The notes under the pieces are model-generated. The model made no database searches, had not been told where the DNA came from, and saw nothing but the letters and a program-made list of their open reading frames with translations. A DNA stretch of 64,000 bases from SIG307 sp964609025. Lineage in GTDB: Bacteria; Bacillota; Clostridia; Lachnospirales; Lachnospiraceae. The DNA lies in assembly GCA_964609025.1 (NCBI GenBank), contig CAZSQM010000012.1, positions 17,009-81,008 of the forward strand, in the 5' to 3' direction. Shown in pieces: positions 1 to 7,343 of the stretch. How positions within the stretch are numbered: position 1 is the stretch's first letter; each line of letters starts with the position of its first letter. The translations under genes were made by a program, and so were the position numbers.

Positions 1-647
1 GGGATTCTTTCCGGGATTTTGTCGGCCCGCTCGGAAAACATTGCGAGTGGATTGACGAGCCGGTTTCGGAGCTAAAGCAGAAGAAGATTCTTTTTGTGGC
101 AGGCGGCGTAGGTACGGCTCCGGTATATCCGCAGGTAAAGTGGCTGCGTGAGCACGGAGTTTCGGCGGATTGTATTATCGGTGCAAGAAATCAAAGCCTG
201 ATTATCCTGGAGGATGAGATGCGTGCGGTAGCGGAGAATCTTTACGTTACCACGGATGACGGCTCTTACGGTTTTAAGGGAAATGTAAACGACCGCATTA
301 AGGCGTTGATACAGCAGGAAAAGAAATCCTATGATCTGGTGGTTGCAATCGGACCGATGATTATGATGAAGTTTGTATGCCTTTTGACAAAGGAACTCGG
401 AATTCCGACGATTGTCAGCATGAATCCGATTATGGTAGACGGCACCGGTATGTGCGGCGCCTGCCGCGTCAGCGTCGGCGGTGAAGTAAAGTTTGCATGT
501 GTAGACGGTCCTGAGTTTGACGGGCATCTGGTGGACTTTGACCAGGCCATGAAGCGCCAGCAGATGTACAAGACCGTAGAAGGACGGAAGTATCTGAAAG
601 AGCAAGAGGGCGCAACCCATCACGGCGGCTGCGGTCATTGCGAATAA
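1..647 (+). CDS. Ferredoxin-NADP+ oxidoreductase subunit alpha (NfnA-type), 3' part only
   Basis: The gene is cut by the window edge; the frame is open from base 3. It looks like the FAD/[2Fe-2S] subunit of the sulfide dehydrogenase/NfnA family, which partners the downstream Fe-S flavoprotein to couple ferredoxin and NAD(P)H. Visible are the DFVGPLGKHC flavin-domain segment at the left edge, the GGVGTAPV nucleotide-binding turn, and a cysteine cluster (MCGACRVS followed by FACVDGPEFDGH) of the type that holds the 2Fe-2S centre. The C-terminus ends in a His/Gly/Cys-rich tail (HHGGCGHCE). It lies 15 bp upstream of the large subunit, so the pair is an operon. Dihydroorotate dehydrogenase electron-transfer subunit PyrK is the main alternative, but the partner gene argues for Nfn. 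Confidence 0.85.
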   Translation, partial: DSFRDFVGPLGKHCEWIDEPVSELKQKKILFVAGGVGTAPVYPQVKWLREHGVSADCIIGARNQSLIILEDEMRAVAENLYVTTDDGSYGFKGNVNDRIKALIQQEKKSYDLVVAIGPMIMMKFVCLLTKELGIPTIVSMNPIMVDGTGMCGACRVSVGGEVKFACVDGPEFDGHLVDFDQAMKRQQMYKTVEGRKYLKEQEGATHHGGCGHCE

Positions 648-662
648 TGCAGGAGGAGAAAG

Positions 663-2051
663 ATGGACGTATTAAACCGAGTTCCGGTGCGTGAACAGGC
701 GGCAGCGGAACGTGCACATAATTTTGACGAGGTATGCCTCGGGTATTCGTTCGAGGAAGCAAAGGCGGAGGCAGACCGCTGTCTGAAGTGTAAGAATCCG
801 AAATGTCAGACAGGCTGTCCGGTAAATATTGATATACCGCGCTTTATCGCAAAAATCGGAGAAGGCGATGTAGAGGGCGCTTACAATGTAATTTCGGAGT
901 ATTCGGCGCTACCGGCGGTATGCGGACGTGTCTGCCCTCAGGAATCGCAGTGTGAGGCAAAGTGTATCCGCGGCATCAAGGGAGATGCGATTTCGATTGG
1001 CAAGCTGGAGCGTTTTACGGCGGACTATGCGAGAGAGCACGGCATCCGTCCGACGGTCAGTGCAGAGAAGAAAGGAAAGAAAGTAGCCGTAATCGGTTCC
1101 GGCCCTGCAGGTCTTACCTGTGCCGGTGATTTGGCGAAGCTCGGATACGATGTTACGATTTTCGAAGCACTGCATGAGCCGGGCGGCGTTCTGGTTTACG
1201 GAATTCCGGAGTTCCGTCTTCCGAAGAGTACCGTAGTGAGAAGCGAGATTGAGAACGTAAAGGCATTGGGTGTTACGATTGAAACGAATGTTGTTATCGG
1301 TAAGTCGGTAACGATAGACGAGCTTTTAAACGAAGAAGGGTTTGACGCGGTGTTTGTCGGCTCCGGCGCCGGCCTGCCTAAGTTTATGGGAATTCCGGGA
1401 GAAAATGCAAACGGTGTTTTCTCCGCAAATGAGTATCTGACGAGAAATAATCTGATGAAAGCCTTTGAGGAGGGATACGACACTCCGATTTCGGCAGGAA
1501 AGAAGGTGGCGGTAGTCGGCGGCGGAAACGTGGCGATGGATGCCGCGAGAACGGCGTTACGTCTGGGCGCTACGGTTTATATCGTATACCGCAGAGGCGA
1601 AGCGGAGCTTCCGGCGAGAGTGGAGGAAGTACATCATGCAAAGGAAGAAGGCGTTATTTTCAAGCTTCTGACAAATCCGAAGGAGATTTTGGTAGACGAG
1701 AACGGCTGGGTAAAAGGAATGCGCTGTGTGGAAATGGAATTGGGGGAGCCGGACGCATCCGGAAGAAGACGGCCCGTGGAGAAGGCAGGCTCGGAGTTTA
1801 CGCTGGAGCTGGATACGGTGATTATGTCTTTGGGCACCAGTCCGAATCCGCTGATTTCCTCGACAACGGAAGGTCTTGAAGTAAATGCGAGAGGGTGTAT
1901 TGTAGCAGACGGAGAAGACGGAAGTACAAGTAAGAAGGCTGTATTTGCAGGCGGTGACGCAGTGACCGGTGCAGCAACCGTAATTTTGGCAATGGGCGCG
2001 GGAAAAGCGGCTGCCAAGGGGATTGATGAATATCTTTCTCAGGGCAAATAA
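663..2051 (+). CDS. NfnB-type Fe-S flavoprotein (glutamate synthase small-subunit family)
   Basis: A 462-aa protein of the NADPH-dependent glutamate synthase small-chain family. Two N-terminal cysteine groups (Cys40/43/48/52 and Cys87/91/97/101) fit two [4Fe-4S] clusters. A GSGPAG dinucleotide fold around residue 146 binds FAD, and a second one (VVGGGNVAMD, about 285-294) binds NADPH. Because it directly follows an NfnA-like subunit and no glutamate synthase large subunit is present, the likely role is electron-bifurcating ferredoxin/NADP+/NADH oxidoreductase rather than glutamate synthesis. It is often annotated gltA in clostridia. RBS AGGAGG lies 5 bp before the ATG. Confidence 0.88.
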   Translation: MDVLNRVPVREQAAAERAHNFDEVCLGYSFEEAKAEADRCLKCKNPKCQTGCPVNIDIPRFIAKIGEGDVEGAYNVISEYSALPAVCGRVCPQESQCEAKCIRGIKGDAISIGKLERFTADYAREHGIRPTVSAEKKGKKVAVIGSGPAGLTCAGDLAKLGYDVTIFEALHEPGGVLVYGIPEFRLPKSTVVRSEIENVKALGVTIETNVVIGKSVTIDELLNEEGFDAVFVGSGAGLPKFMGIPGENANGVFSANEYLTRNNLMKAFEEGYDTPISAGKKVAVVGGGNVAMDAARTALRLGATVYIVYRRGEAELPARVEEVHHAKEEGVIFKLLTNPKEILVDENGWVKGMRCVEMELGEPDASGRRRPVEKAGSEFTLELDTVIMSLGTSPNPLISSTTEGLEVNARGCIVADGEDGSTSKKAVFAGGDAVTGAATVILAMGAGKAAAKGIDEYLSQGK

Positions 2052-2075
2052 TGAAAAAAGGAAGATAGGTTACTT

Positions 2076-3590
2076 ATGGAGTATATCCAAATATTGATTG
2101 GTGTTTTACTGGCTGTTTTCAGCGTGCTGTTTGTGATTTGCATTTTGCAGAATTACAAAATACGAAAGAAAATGCAAAAAAGCGAGGAGGAATTGTTAGA
2201 CAATTACCGCAGCCTGAAGACAGCTTATGATGAAGTGGCAGAAACAAAGAAGGAATTGATGGAGCGCTGCGAGGAGCTTACCAGAAGCAGGGAACATATG
2301 CAGAAGACCGCATACACGGATTACCTGACCGGACTTCCGAATCGTCTTGGGTATTCCGAGTATCTGGAAGAGGAATTGAGAGCTTTAAAGCCGGGAGAGC
2401 TTCTTGGAATCGTTGATCTTGATATTGATAATTTCAGAATGATTAACGAGTCCTACGGTCACTCCTACGGGGATGAAACCCTGCGTGAAATCGGTAAGCG
2501 TCTTACGCGTCTTGTTTTGGAGCGCGGGGCTTATCTGGCGCGCGTCGGCGGCGACGGGTTTACGATAGTATTAAAGGATTTCAGCGAACGCGCAGAGCTG
2601 GAAGCACAGGTGGTACAGATTTTAAACTATATGAAAGAGCCGTATCATGTGGGAGAAAAAGAGTTTGTGCTGACCTCCAGCGTCGGGGTTGCAATTGCGC
2701 CTACGGACGGTACCACCGGGCAGGTGATAACCAAAAATGTAGACGCGGCAAAGTTTTTTGCCAAGACCCACGGAAAAGATACGTATGTTTTCTATGACGA
2801 TTCGCTGAACCGTACCATTGCGGCAAAGCTGGAGCTTCAGACGGAAATCAGAAAAGCGATTGAAGACAGGGCGTTTGAAGTATATTTCCAGCCGCAGATT
2901 GATTTGGAAACGGAACAGATTACCGGGTTTGAGGCACTGGTTCGTTGGAATCACCCGGAGCGCGGTGTGATTGTACCGGCGGAGTTTATACCGGCTGCGG
3001 AGGAATGTGGTTTGATTGTTCCGCTCGGTGAGTTTGTGCTGCGGGAATCCTGTCGGAAGCTGAAGCAGTGGCAGGATGAGGGCTGCGCGAAGCAGGTGCT
3101 TGCGGTAAATCTTTCTGCCAGACAGTTTAAGGACAGGGATTTCATGGAAAATGTAATGAAGATTATTGAGGAAACCGGAGTAGACCCAAGGCAGTTGGAG
3201 CTTGAGATTACCGAAACAATGGCGTTGGATGATTTGGATTATGCCATAGAGACCTTGAAGAAGTTAAAGGAATTGGGCGTTTCGATTGCCCTGGATGATT
3301 TCGGAACCGGTTATTCTTCCCTGAACTACTTAAAGCGTCTGCCGGTCAATCAGTTAAAGATTGATAAGAGTTTTATGGATAAGGTGCTGGAAGACCATTC
3401 CGACCAGAAAATTGTGGAAACGATTATCGCATTGGCGCAGGCGTTGGATTTGGCGGTAATTGCGGAGGGCGTGGAGAACTCCGAGCAGGCAGCCTTTTTA
3501 AAGTCTGTGAGCTGTAATAAGGCGCAGGGCTATCTTTACAGTAAGCCGCTGCGGGAAAAAGACATGCGGGTATTTTTACAGCTGGGATAG
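2076..3590 (+). CDS. Membrane-anchored GGDEF/EAL cyclic-di-GMP protein
   Basis: A 504-aa protein: one N-terminal transmembrane helix (about residues 4-26), a charged coiled-coil linker (30-80), a GGDEF domain (about 80-240) and an EAL domain (about 255-500). The GGDEF signature reads GGDGF (158-162), so the catalytic acidic residue is replaced by Gly. The EAL domain keeps its hallmarks: EAL at 286-288, NLSARQF, ELEITET, DDFGTGYSSL, the Lys in LKIDKSF and AEGVE. Inferred role: a c-di-GMP phosphodiesterase whose degenerate GGDEF half may bind GTP as an allosteric module. No sensory domain beyond the short membrane anchor is seen. It follows the Nfn pair by 24 bp and ends in a strong terminator. 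Confidence 0.9.
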   Translation: MEYIQILIGVLLAVFSVLFVICILQNYKIRKKMQKSEEELLDNYRSLKTAYDEVAETKKELMERCEELTRSREHMQKTAYTDYLTGLPNRLGYSEYLEEELRALKPGELLGIVDLDIDNFRMINESYGHSYGDETLREIGKRLTRLVLERGAYLARVGGDGFTIVLKDFSERAELEAQVVQILNYMKEPYHVGEKEFVLTSSVGVAIAPTDGTTGQVITKNVDAAKFFAKTHGKDTYVFYDDSLNRTIAAKLELQTEIRKAIEDRAFEVYFQPQIDLETEQITGFEALVRWNHPERGVIVPAEFIPAAEECGLIVPLGEFVLRESCRKLKQWQDEGCAKQVLAVNLSARQFKDRDFMENVMKIIEETGVDPRQLELEITETMALDDLDYAIETLKKLKELGVSIALDDFGTGYSSLNYLKRLPVNQLKIDKSFMDKVLEDHSDQKIVETIIALAQALDLAVIAEGVENSEQAAFLKSVSCNKAQGYLYSKPLREKDMRVFLQLG

Positions 3591-3627
3591 CTGCCGGAGG
3601 AGTCGGTAAATTTTTGCTTCCCGGATA

Positions 3628-3675
3628 AGAGAGAGCAAAAGCCTTACAAATAAAGGCTTTTCGCTCTCTTTTTTG
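3628..3675 (+). terminator. Rho-independent terminator after the GGDEF/EAL gene
   Basis: A long stem AGAGAGCAAAAGCCTT pairs with AAGGCTTTT-C-GCTCTCT (one bulged C) around a short A-rich loop and is followed by a T6 run. Confidence 0.92.
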
Positions 3676-3735
3676 TATTCTTCTTTTCGGCAGATTGCAT
3701 AAAGTATGGGGGAAAAGTTTGTCGGGATTTCCGTC

Positions 3736-3764
3736 TTGCCGTCAAAGGTTTTTCCTGTTACAAT
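3736..3764 (+). promoter_or_regulatory. Sigma-A-type promoter for the DUF5688-like gene
   Basis: TTGCCG at 3736-3741 and TACAAT at 3759-3764 are separated by exactly 17 bp, just after a strong terminator and about 107 bp before the next start codon. Confidence 0.6.
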
Positions 3765-3870
3765 TAAGTTACGGTCGTAAAATCAAAAGAAGTTCTATAT
3801 TTCTTATACTTCGTTTCGGAGTGGTGTTCCATGGAAAAAGTACAAAATTTTGGGAGAGGGCAAAGGAAGA

Positions 3871-4818
3871 ATGGAAAAAGTGAATCAATTAACACAAGAG
3901 AGGTTTATACAGAAAATCAGCGAACTGGTTTCGGAAGGCTTAGGCGCGGAATATCAGGTGGAACGGGGGACGGTACGGAAGAATAACGGTGTGATAAAAG
4001 AAACCCTGTTTGTCCGGAGGGAAGACAGCGATTGTGCGCCCAGCTTTTATCTGGAGGAACTGTATCGTTCGTATTGCGGCGGAATTCCTGCGGAGGCGCT
4101 GACGGAGCATATGCTGGAAACGGTCAGGGAGGAATGCGGCGATCGAATGCAGATAACGGAGTTTCTTTCAAAGACATGGCTGGAGGAAAATTTGTTTTTA
4201 AGGCTGGTGAATTTTGAGAAGAATCTGGAACAGCTGGAAGACGCAGTCTATGTCAGACGGCTGGATTTGGCGGCGGTCTTTTACGTGTTGACAGAGCAGA
4301 AGGAAGGCGGAATCAAAAGCTTCCGGCTGCCGAAAGACCTTTGGGAGAGTCTGGAGTTCGGAACGGCAGAAGAGTATTTTGAGCGGATTGTAAGAAATAC
4401 CGAAAGACTGTTTCCGGCGGAGGTACAACGGATGGAAGATAGTCTGGCGGAATGTATTCGAAAGAGCGGGGAAAAAGAACCGGAGTGGCTTTTGGCGGAA
4501 CTGCGGCAGACAAAGGAAGGAGACGATACTTCCTTACTCTATGTGCTTTCGAATCAGCCGAAAATCAACGGAGCGGTTGTCTTTCTTTATCCGGAGATGT
4601 TAAGTAGGCTGGAGGAACGCTTCCCACGCGGCTTTTATCTGATTCCGAGCAGTATTCACGAGATGCTTTTGCTGGCGGATTCCGGGGAAACCGAGGCGGA
4701 GGAACTCAACCGGATGGTGCGCGAGGTAAACGAAACCCAGGTAATACCCGAAGAAGTGCTTTCGGACCATGTTTACTATTATTCCAAAACATGCGGGCTT
4801 TGCAGCAGGACGGAGTAG
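3871..4818 (+). CDS. DUF5688-like protein of unknown function
   Basis: A 315-aa soluble protein with no signal peptide or membrane helix. The layout and segments such as RRLDLAAVFYVL in the middle and, near the end, LIPSSIHEMLLL followed by MVREVNETQVIPEEVLSDHVY resemble the DUF5688 family found in Lachnospiraceae, often in several copies per genome. No catalytic motif is recognisable and I do not assign a function. A TTG at 3850 would add seven residues; ATG 3871 is preferred because GAGAGGG lies about 10 bp before it. The gene has its own promoter and converges on a secreted-protein gene. Confidence 0.72.
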   Translation: MEKVNQLTQERFIQKISELVSEGLGAEYQVERGTVRKNNGVIKETLFVRREDSDCAPSFYLEELYRSYCGGIPAEALTEHMLETVREECGDRMQITEFLSKTWLEENLFLRLVNFEKNLEQLEDAVYVRRLDLAAVFYVLTEQKEGGIKSFRLPKDLWESLEFGTAEEYFERIVRNTERLFPAEVQRMEDSLAECIRKSGEKEPEWLLAELRQTKEGDDTSLLYVLSNQPKINGAVVFLYPEMLSRLEERFPRGFYLIPSSIHEMLLLADSGETEAEELNRMVREVNETQVIPEEVLSDHVYYYSKTCGLCSRTE

Positions 4819-4825
4819 GGCGGTG

Positions 4826-4880
4826 ACAAACAAAAAGCGCACCCTGTAATGCCGGAGTGCCTGACATCAAGGTGCGCTTT
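4826..4880 (-). terminator. Terminator of the secreted-protein gene (minus strand)
   Basis: Read on the minus strand, AAAGCGCACC pairs with GGTGCGCTTT across a 27-nt loop and is followed by TTGTTTG. The T-run is only on the minus-strand side, so it mainly serves the gene at 4904-6013. Confidence 0.65.
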
Positions 4881-4903
4881 GCGGTGTTGCTTATAAGAAA
4901 GTG

Positions 4904-6013
4904 CTATTGAGCGGAAGAATGAGCGGCAAGACGATTATAGAAGTCTTTTAAATCATCGTCCGCTAACAGCGCCTCCGTCATCGCCTGATTGGTTTCCTTT
5001 GCCAGAGCCTGGATGGGTTCGCTCTGCGTAACGGCTGCACAGTAGGCATCCGTATCCAGCGAAGTAATGCCGAGGTAAATATAAGGCGTGCCGGTTGCCG
5101 GGTCTAAGGAAATATAATAGCATTCCATACAAGGAGCAGGCGTATCGATAAGAACAATTTTCTCCTTGTAGGTAACATAAGCAATATAGTCAAACTCGTT
5201 GATTCCGGGACGAAGTACAAACCTGTAATCGGAGAAATACTCCGTATAGGCAAAACGTGACGCAAAATAGTCCATATTCAGATAGTCGGAGTCGGTAACA
5301 CACTGCTTTAAACGCTGCTCATCAACGGTAAGACAGGAGTTGTGATAGCGGCGGATTAGCGTTGAAACCATCATTTCCAATAAGGAATCGGTGGTGCGTG
5401 CCTGCACCATAAGTTTCTTTGTTTCCGCGGATAACGGCGAAGTATTGATAGAATAAGAGCCGTCGCTGTTCCGCTTGATGTAATACTCCGAAAACTGCGG
5501 AATCGTTGGCTGCGTACTGTCATAGCAAAGAGAATAAGTAGCATAAACAACGGAAAAAATACCGTTGATTCCGGGCTTTGAGTATAATGCCAGGTCGGTT
5601 ACTTTCGTAACGCCGGCGGAATTGGCTTCAATCAGCGCCGGATTCAGCATGGAAGCGTCCGTGACAAGCGAAGTAAGGGTTTCCATATCGTTTTTATAAT
5701 AGCTGTTAATATAAGCCGTGACAAGGTCGGCCACTCCGGCGCTCGGGGCATAAAGGGTATCCGTAAGCAGCGGATGCACCGCCTCCGTTGTTGCGGACGG
5801 TGTGGTAGCGGCACCTTCTGTCAGTTGTGGCAAATGATTCGGTGTTTCGGTGACGGGCGAAAGCGTCGGAACCGGTGTGGCAGGAGGAGTCAGAACAGCA
5901 GTAGGGGCAGCTTCTTTGGTGTTTGCTGCCTGTGCCTGGGGATAGAGCAAAAAAGTCAGACCCAGTACAAGAGCCGAACTGTAAATAGCAGACATACATC
6001 GCCTGAATTTCAT
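4904..6013 (-). CDS. Secreted protein of unknown function with a Pro/Thr-rich linker
   Basis: A 369-aa protein. The N-terminus has a Sec signal peptide (positive start, hydrophobic core, AQA-A cleavage site near residue 29), followed by a low-complexity Ala/Pro/Thr linker (about 30-75) and a folded region. The folded part seems to contain two similar alpha+beta halves (starting near VADLVTAYINSYY and near LEMMVSTLIRRYH), each ending in a strand-rich segment with paired aromatic residues, reminiscent of tandem NTF2/SnoaL-like folds; this is a guess from pattern only. A CMECY segment is present. The linker suggests display near the peptidoglycan. It has its own promoter (6053-6081) and RBS AAAGGAGGG. 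Confidence 0.8.
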   Translation of the reverse strand: MKFRRCMSAIYSSALVLGLTFLLYPQAQAANTKEAAPTAVLTPPATPVPTLSPVTETPNHLPQLTEGAATTPSATTEAVHPLLTDTLYAPSAGVADLVTAYINSYYKNDMETLTSLVTDASMLNPALIEANSAGVTKVTDLALYSKPGINGIFSVVYATYSLCYDSTQPTIPQFSEYYIKRNSDGSYSINTSPLSAETKKLMVQARTTDSLLEMMVSTLIRRYHNSCLTVDEQRLKQCVTDSDYLNMDYFASRFAYTEYFSDYRFVLRPGINEFDYIAYVTYKEKIVLIDTPAPCMECYYISLDPATGTPYIYLGITSLDTDAYCAAVTQSEPIQALAKETNQAMTEALLADDDLKDFYNRLAAHSSAQ

Positions 6014-6052
6014 AAGAAACCCTCCTTTGCTTAATTTTTACAACCAGTATTT

Positions 6053-6081
6053 ATCATATCAAAAAATTTGAAGAAAATCAA
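6053..6081 (-). promoter_or_regulatory. Promoter of the secreted-protein gene
   Basis: On the minus strand TTGATT (6076-6081) and TATGAT (6053-6058) are 17 bp apart, about 40 bp upstream of the start codon at 6013. Confidence 0.7.
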
Positions 6082-6091
6082 CTATTTCTAC

Positions 6092-6120
6092 TTGACCAAA
6101 TCCTGTTAGTTGGGTATAAT
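6092..6120 (+). promoter_or_regulatory. Promoter of tRNA-Arg(CCG)
   Basis: TTGACC (6092-6097) and a perfect TATAAT (6115-6120) are 17 bp apart, 9 bp before the tRNA 5' end. It is back-to-back with the minus-strand promoter at 6053-6081. Confidence 0.88.
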
Positions 6121-6129
6121 ATCATTATT

Positions 6130-6203
6130 GCATCTGTAGCTCAGTGGATAGAGCAATGGTTTCCGGAACCATGTTAGCGGGGGTTCGAGTCCCTTCAGAT
6201 GCA
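6130..6203 (+). tRNA. tRNA-Arg (anticodon CCG)
   Basis: A complete cloverleaf of 74 nt: acceptor stem GCATCTG/CAGATGC with discriminator A, D-arm GCTC/GAGC, anticodon stem ATGGT/ACCAT with loop TTCCGGA giving anticodon CCG, and T-loop TTCGAGT closed by GGGGG/CCCTT with two G-T wobbles. The 3' CCA is not encoded (TTT follows). It is a lone tRNA with its own promoter and terminator. Confidence 0.96.
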
Positions 6204-6243
6204 TTTGATACGCAGTTTGTTTTGCCGGGAGGCAGTGCGTCGG

Positions 6244-6290
6244 AAAGGTTTTCTTTGTGCGGTAGACGAGCGGCAGAGAAAACCTTTTTG
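6244..6290 (+). terminator. Terminator of the tRNA transcript
   Basis: AAAGGTTTTCT (6244-6254) pairs perfectly with AGAAAACCTTT (6277-6287) around a 22-nt loop, with a T5 run overlapping the 3' arm. Confidence 0.8.
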
Positions 6291-6389
6291 TGTTATAGGC
6301 TTCGGTTACGAAAAGAAAGTCTGCCGCACTAAGCGTCTTTTAAACTGCGCACTTGTGTAAAATCAGGTTTTGACAGAGAGGAAATTGTG

Positions 6390-7253
6390 ATGAAAGCGAA
6401 AAAGTTTGCGGCAGAGGAAATAGAAGCGGGAGTCAGAATTAACAAGTATTTAGCGGATGCAGGGGTTTGTTCCAGACGAGCGGCGGACCGTTTTGTAGAA
6501 GAAGGAAAAGTGTTTATTGACGGGGAATGCGCGGTGGCAGGCAGCCGTGTCTTACCGGGGCAGCGCGTGGTCTTTAACGGGAAAGAGCTGGAAAAGGAGG
6601 AAGACCTTGTGCTGTTGGCATTAAATAAGCCTCGGGGGATTGTCTGTACCAGTGATAGGAGAGAACCGGACAATGTCGTGGATTTCGTCAATTACGGCAA
6701 ACGGATTTATCCAATCGGGCGTCTGGATAAGGATTCCGAGGGGCTTCTTTTAATGACCAACGACGGGGATATTGTCAATAAAATTCTGCGTGCCGGAAAT
6801 TATCACGAGAAAGAATATATTGTGAAAGTAAATAAGATGATAACGAAGGAGTTTTTACAGGGCATGGCCGGCGGGGTACCGATTTTAGATACCGTGACCA
6901 GACCGTGTAAGGTGGAAGCGCTGGATAAGTACCGCTTTAAGGTGATTCTGACGCAGGGCTTAAACCGGCAGATTCGAAGGATGTGCGAGTATTTCGGTTA
7001 TCGTGTGGTACATTTGCAGCGGGTACGCATTATGAATATCCGGCTCGGACATTTGAAGGTGGGCGATTATAGAAAGCTTACGCCGCAGGAGTTAGAGGAA
7101 CTGAAGGTGATGATAAAGAAGTCCTCCAATACGCCGGTACTGCATGATAAAACGAGAAACGATTACAGTGTCACCTATGCGGAGGCAAAGCCGAAGTCGA
7201 AAGAGGAGCCTGATAGGGAAAAGACGGGCAGAGGGAAAAACAGAAATGTATAA
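6390..7253 (+). CDS. rluF: 23S rRNA pseudouridine synthase, RluF/RluB group
   Basis: A 287-aa protein. An N-terminal S4 RNA-binding domain (RINKYLADAGVCSRRAADRFV) is followed by the RsuA/RluB/E/F catalytic core with GRLDKDSEGLLLMTNDG, whose Asp is the nucleophile, and the RluF-type segment LNRQIRRMCEYFGY. It isomerises a uridine in 23S rRNA; RluF usually targets the region near U2604. A positively charged C-terminal tail (from about residue 250) is an extra beyond the catalytic fold. GTG 6387 is also possible, but ATG 6390 is spaced better from AGAGAGGAA. RluB cannot be excluded by eye. Confidence 0.87.
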   Translation: MKAKKFAAEEIEAGVRINKYLADAGVCSRRAADRFVEEGKVFIDGECAVAGSRVLPGQRVVFNGKELEKEEDLVLLALNKPRGIVCTSDRREPDNVVDFVNYGKRIYPIGRLDKDSEGLLLMTNDGDIVNKILRAGNYHEKEYIVKVNKMITKEFLQGMAGGVPILDTVTRPCKVEALDKYRFKVILTQGLNRQIRRMCEYFGYRVVHLQRVRIMNIRLGHLKVGDYRKLTPQELEELKVMIKKSSNTPVLHDKTRNDYSVTYAEAKPKSKEEPDREKTGRGKNRNV

Positions 7254-7343
7254 GGGGAACAGAGTGAAAATGCCGGAGGGCTGAAAAGCACGGCGGCATG
7301 ATTTTGCAATAAAGGGTTGCAGGAAACAAGAAAGGCGGATTGC

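Noticed and set aside
3695..3883. 62-codon frame after the first terminator
   Set aside because: It runs across the promoter at 3736-3764 and into the DUF5688-like gene, and starts with TTG without an RBS.
7254..7343. Extended ligA start at TTG 7317
   Set aside because: The RBS AAAGGCGG lies downstream of that TTG and is correctly spaced for ATG 7344.
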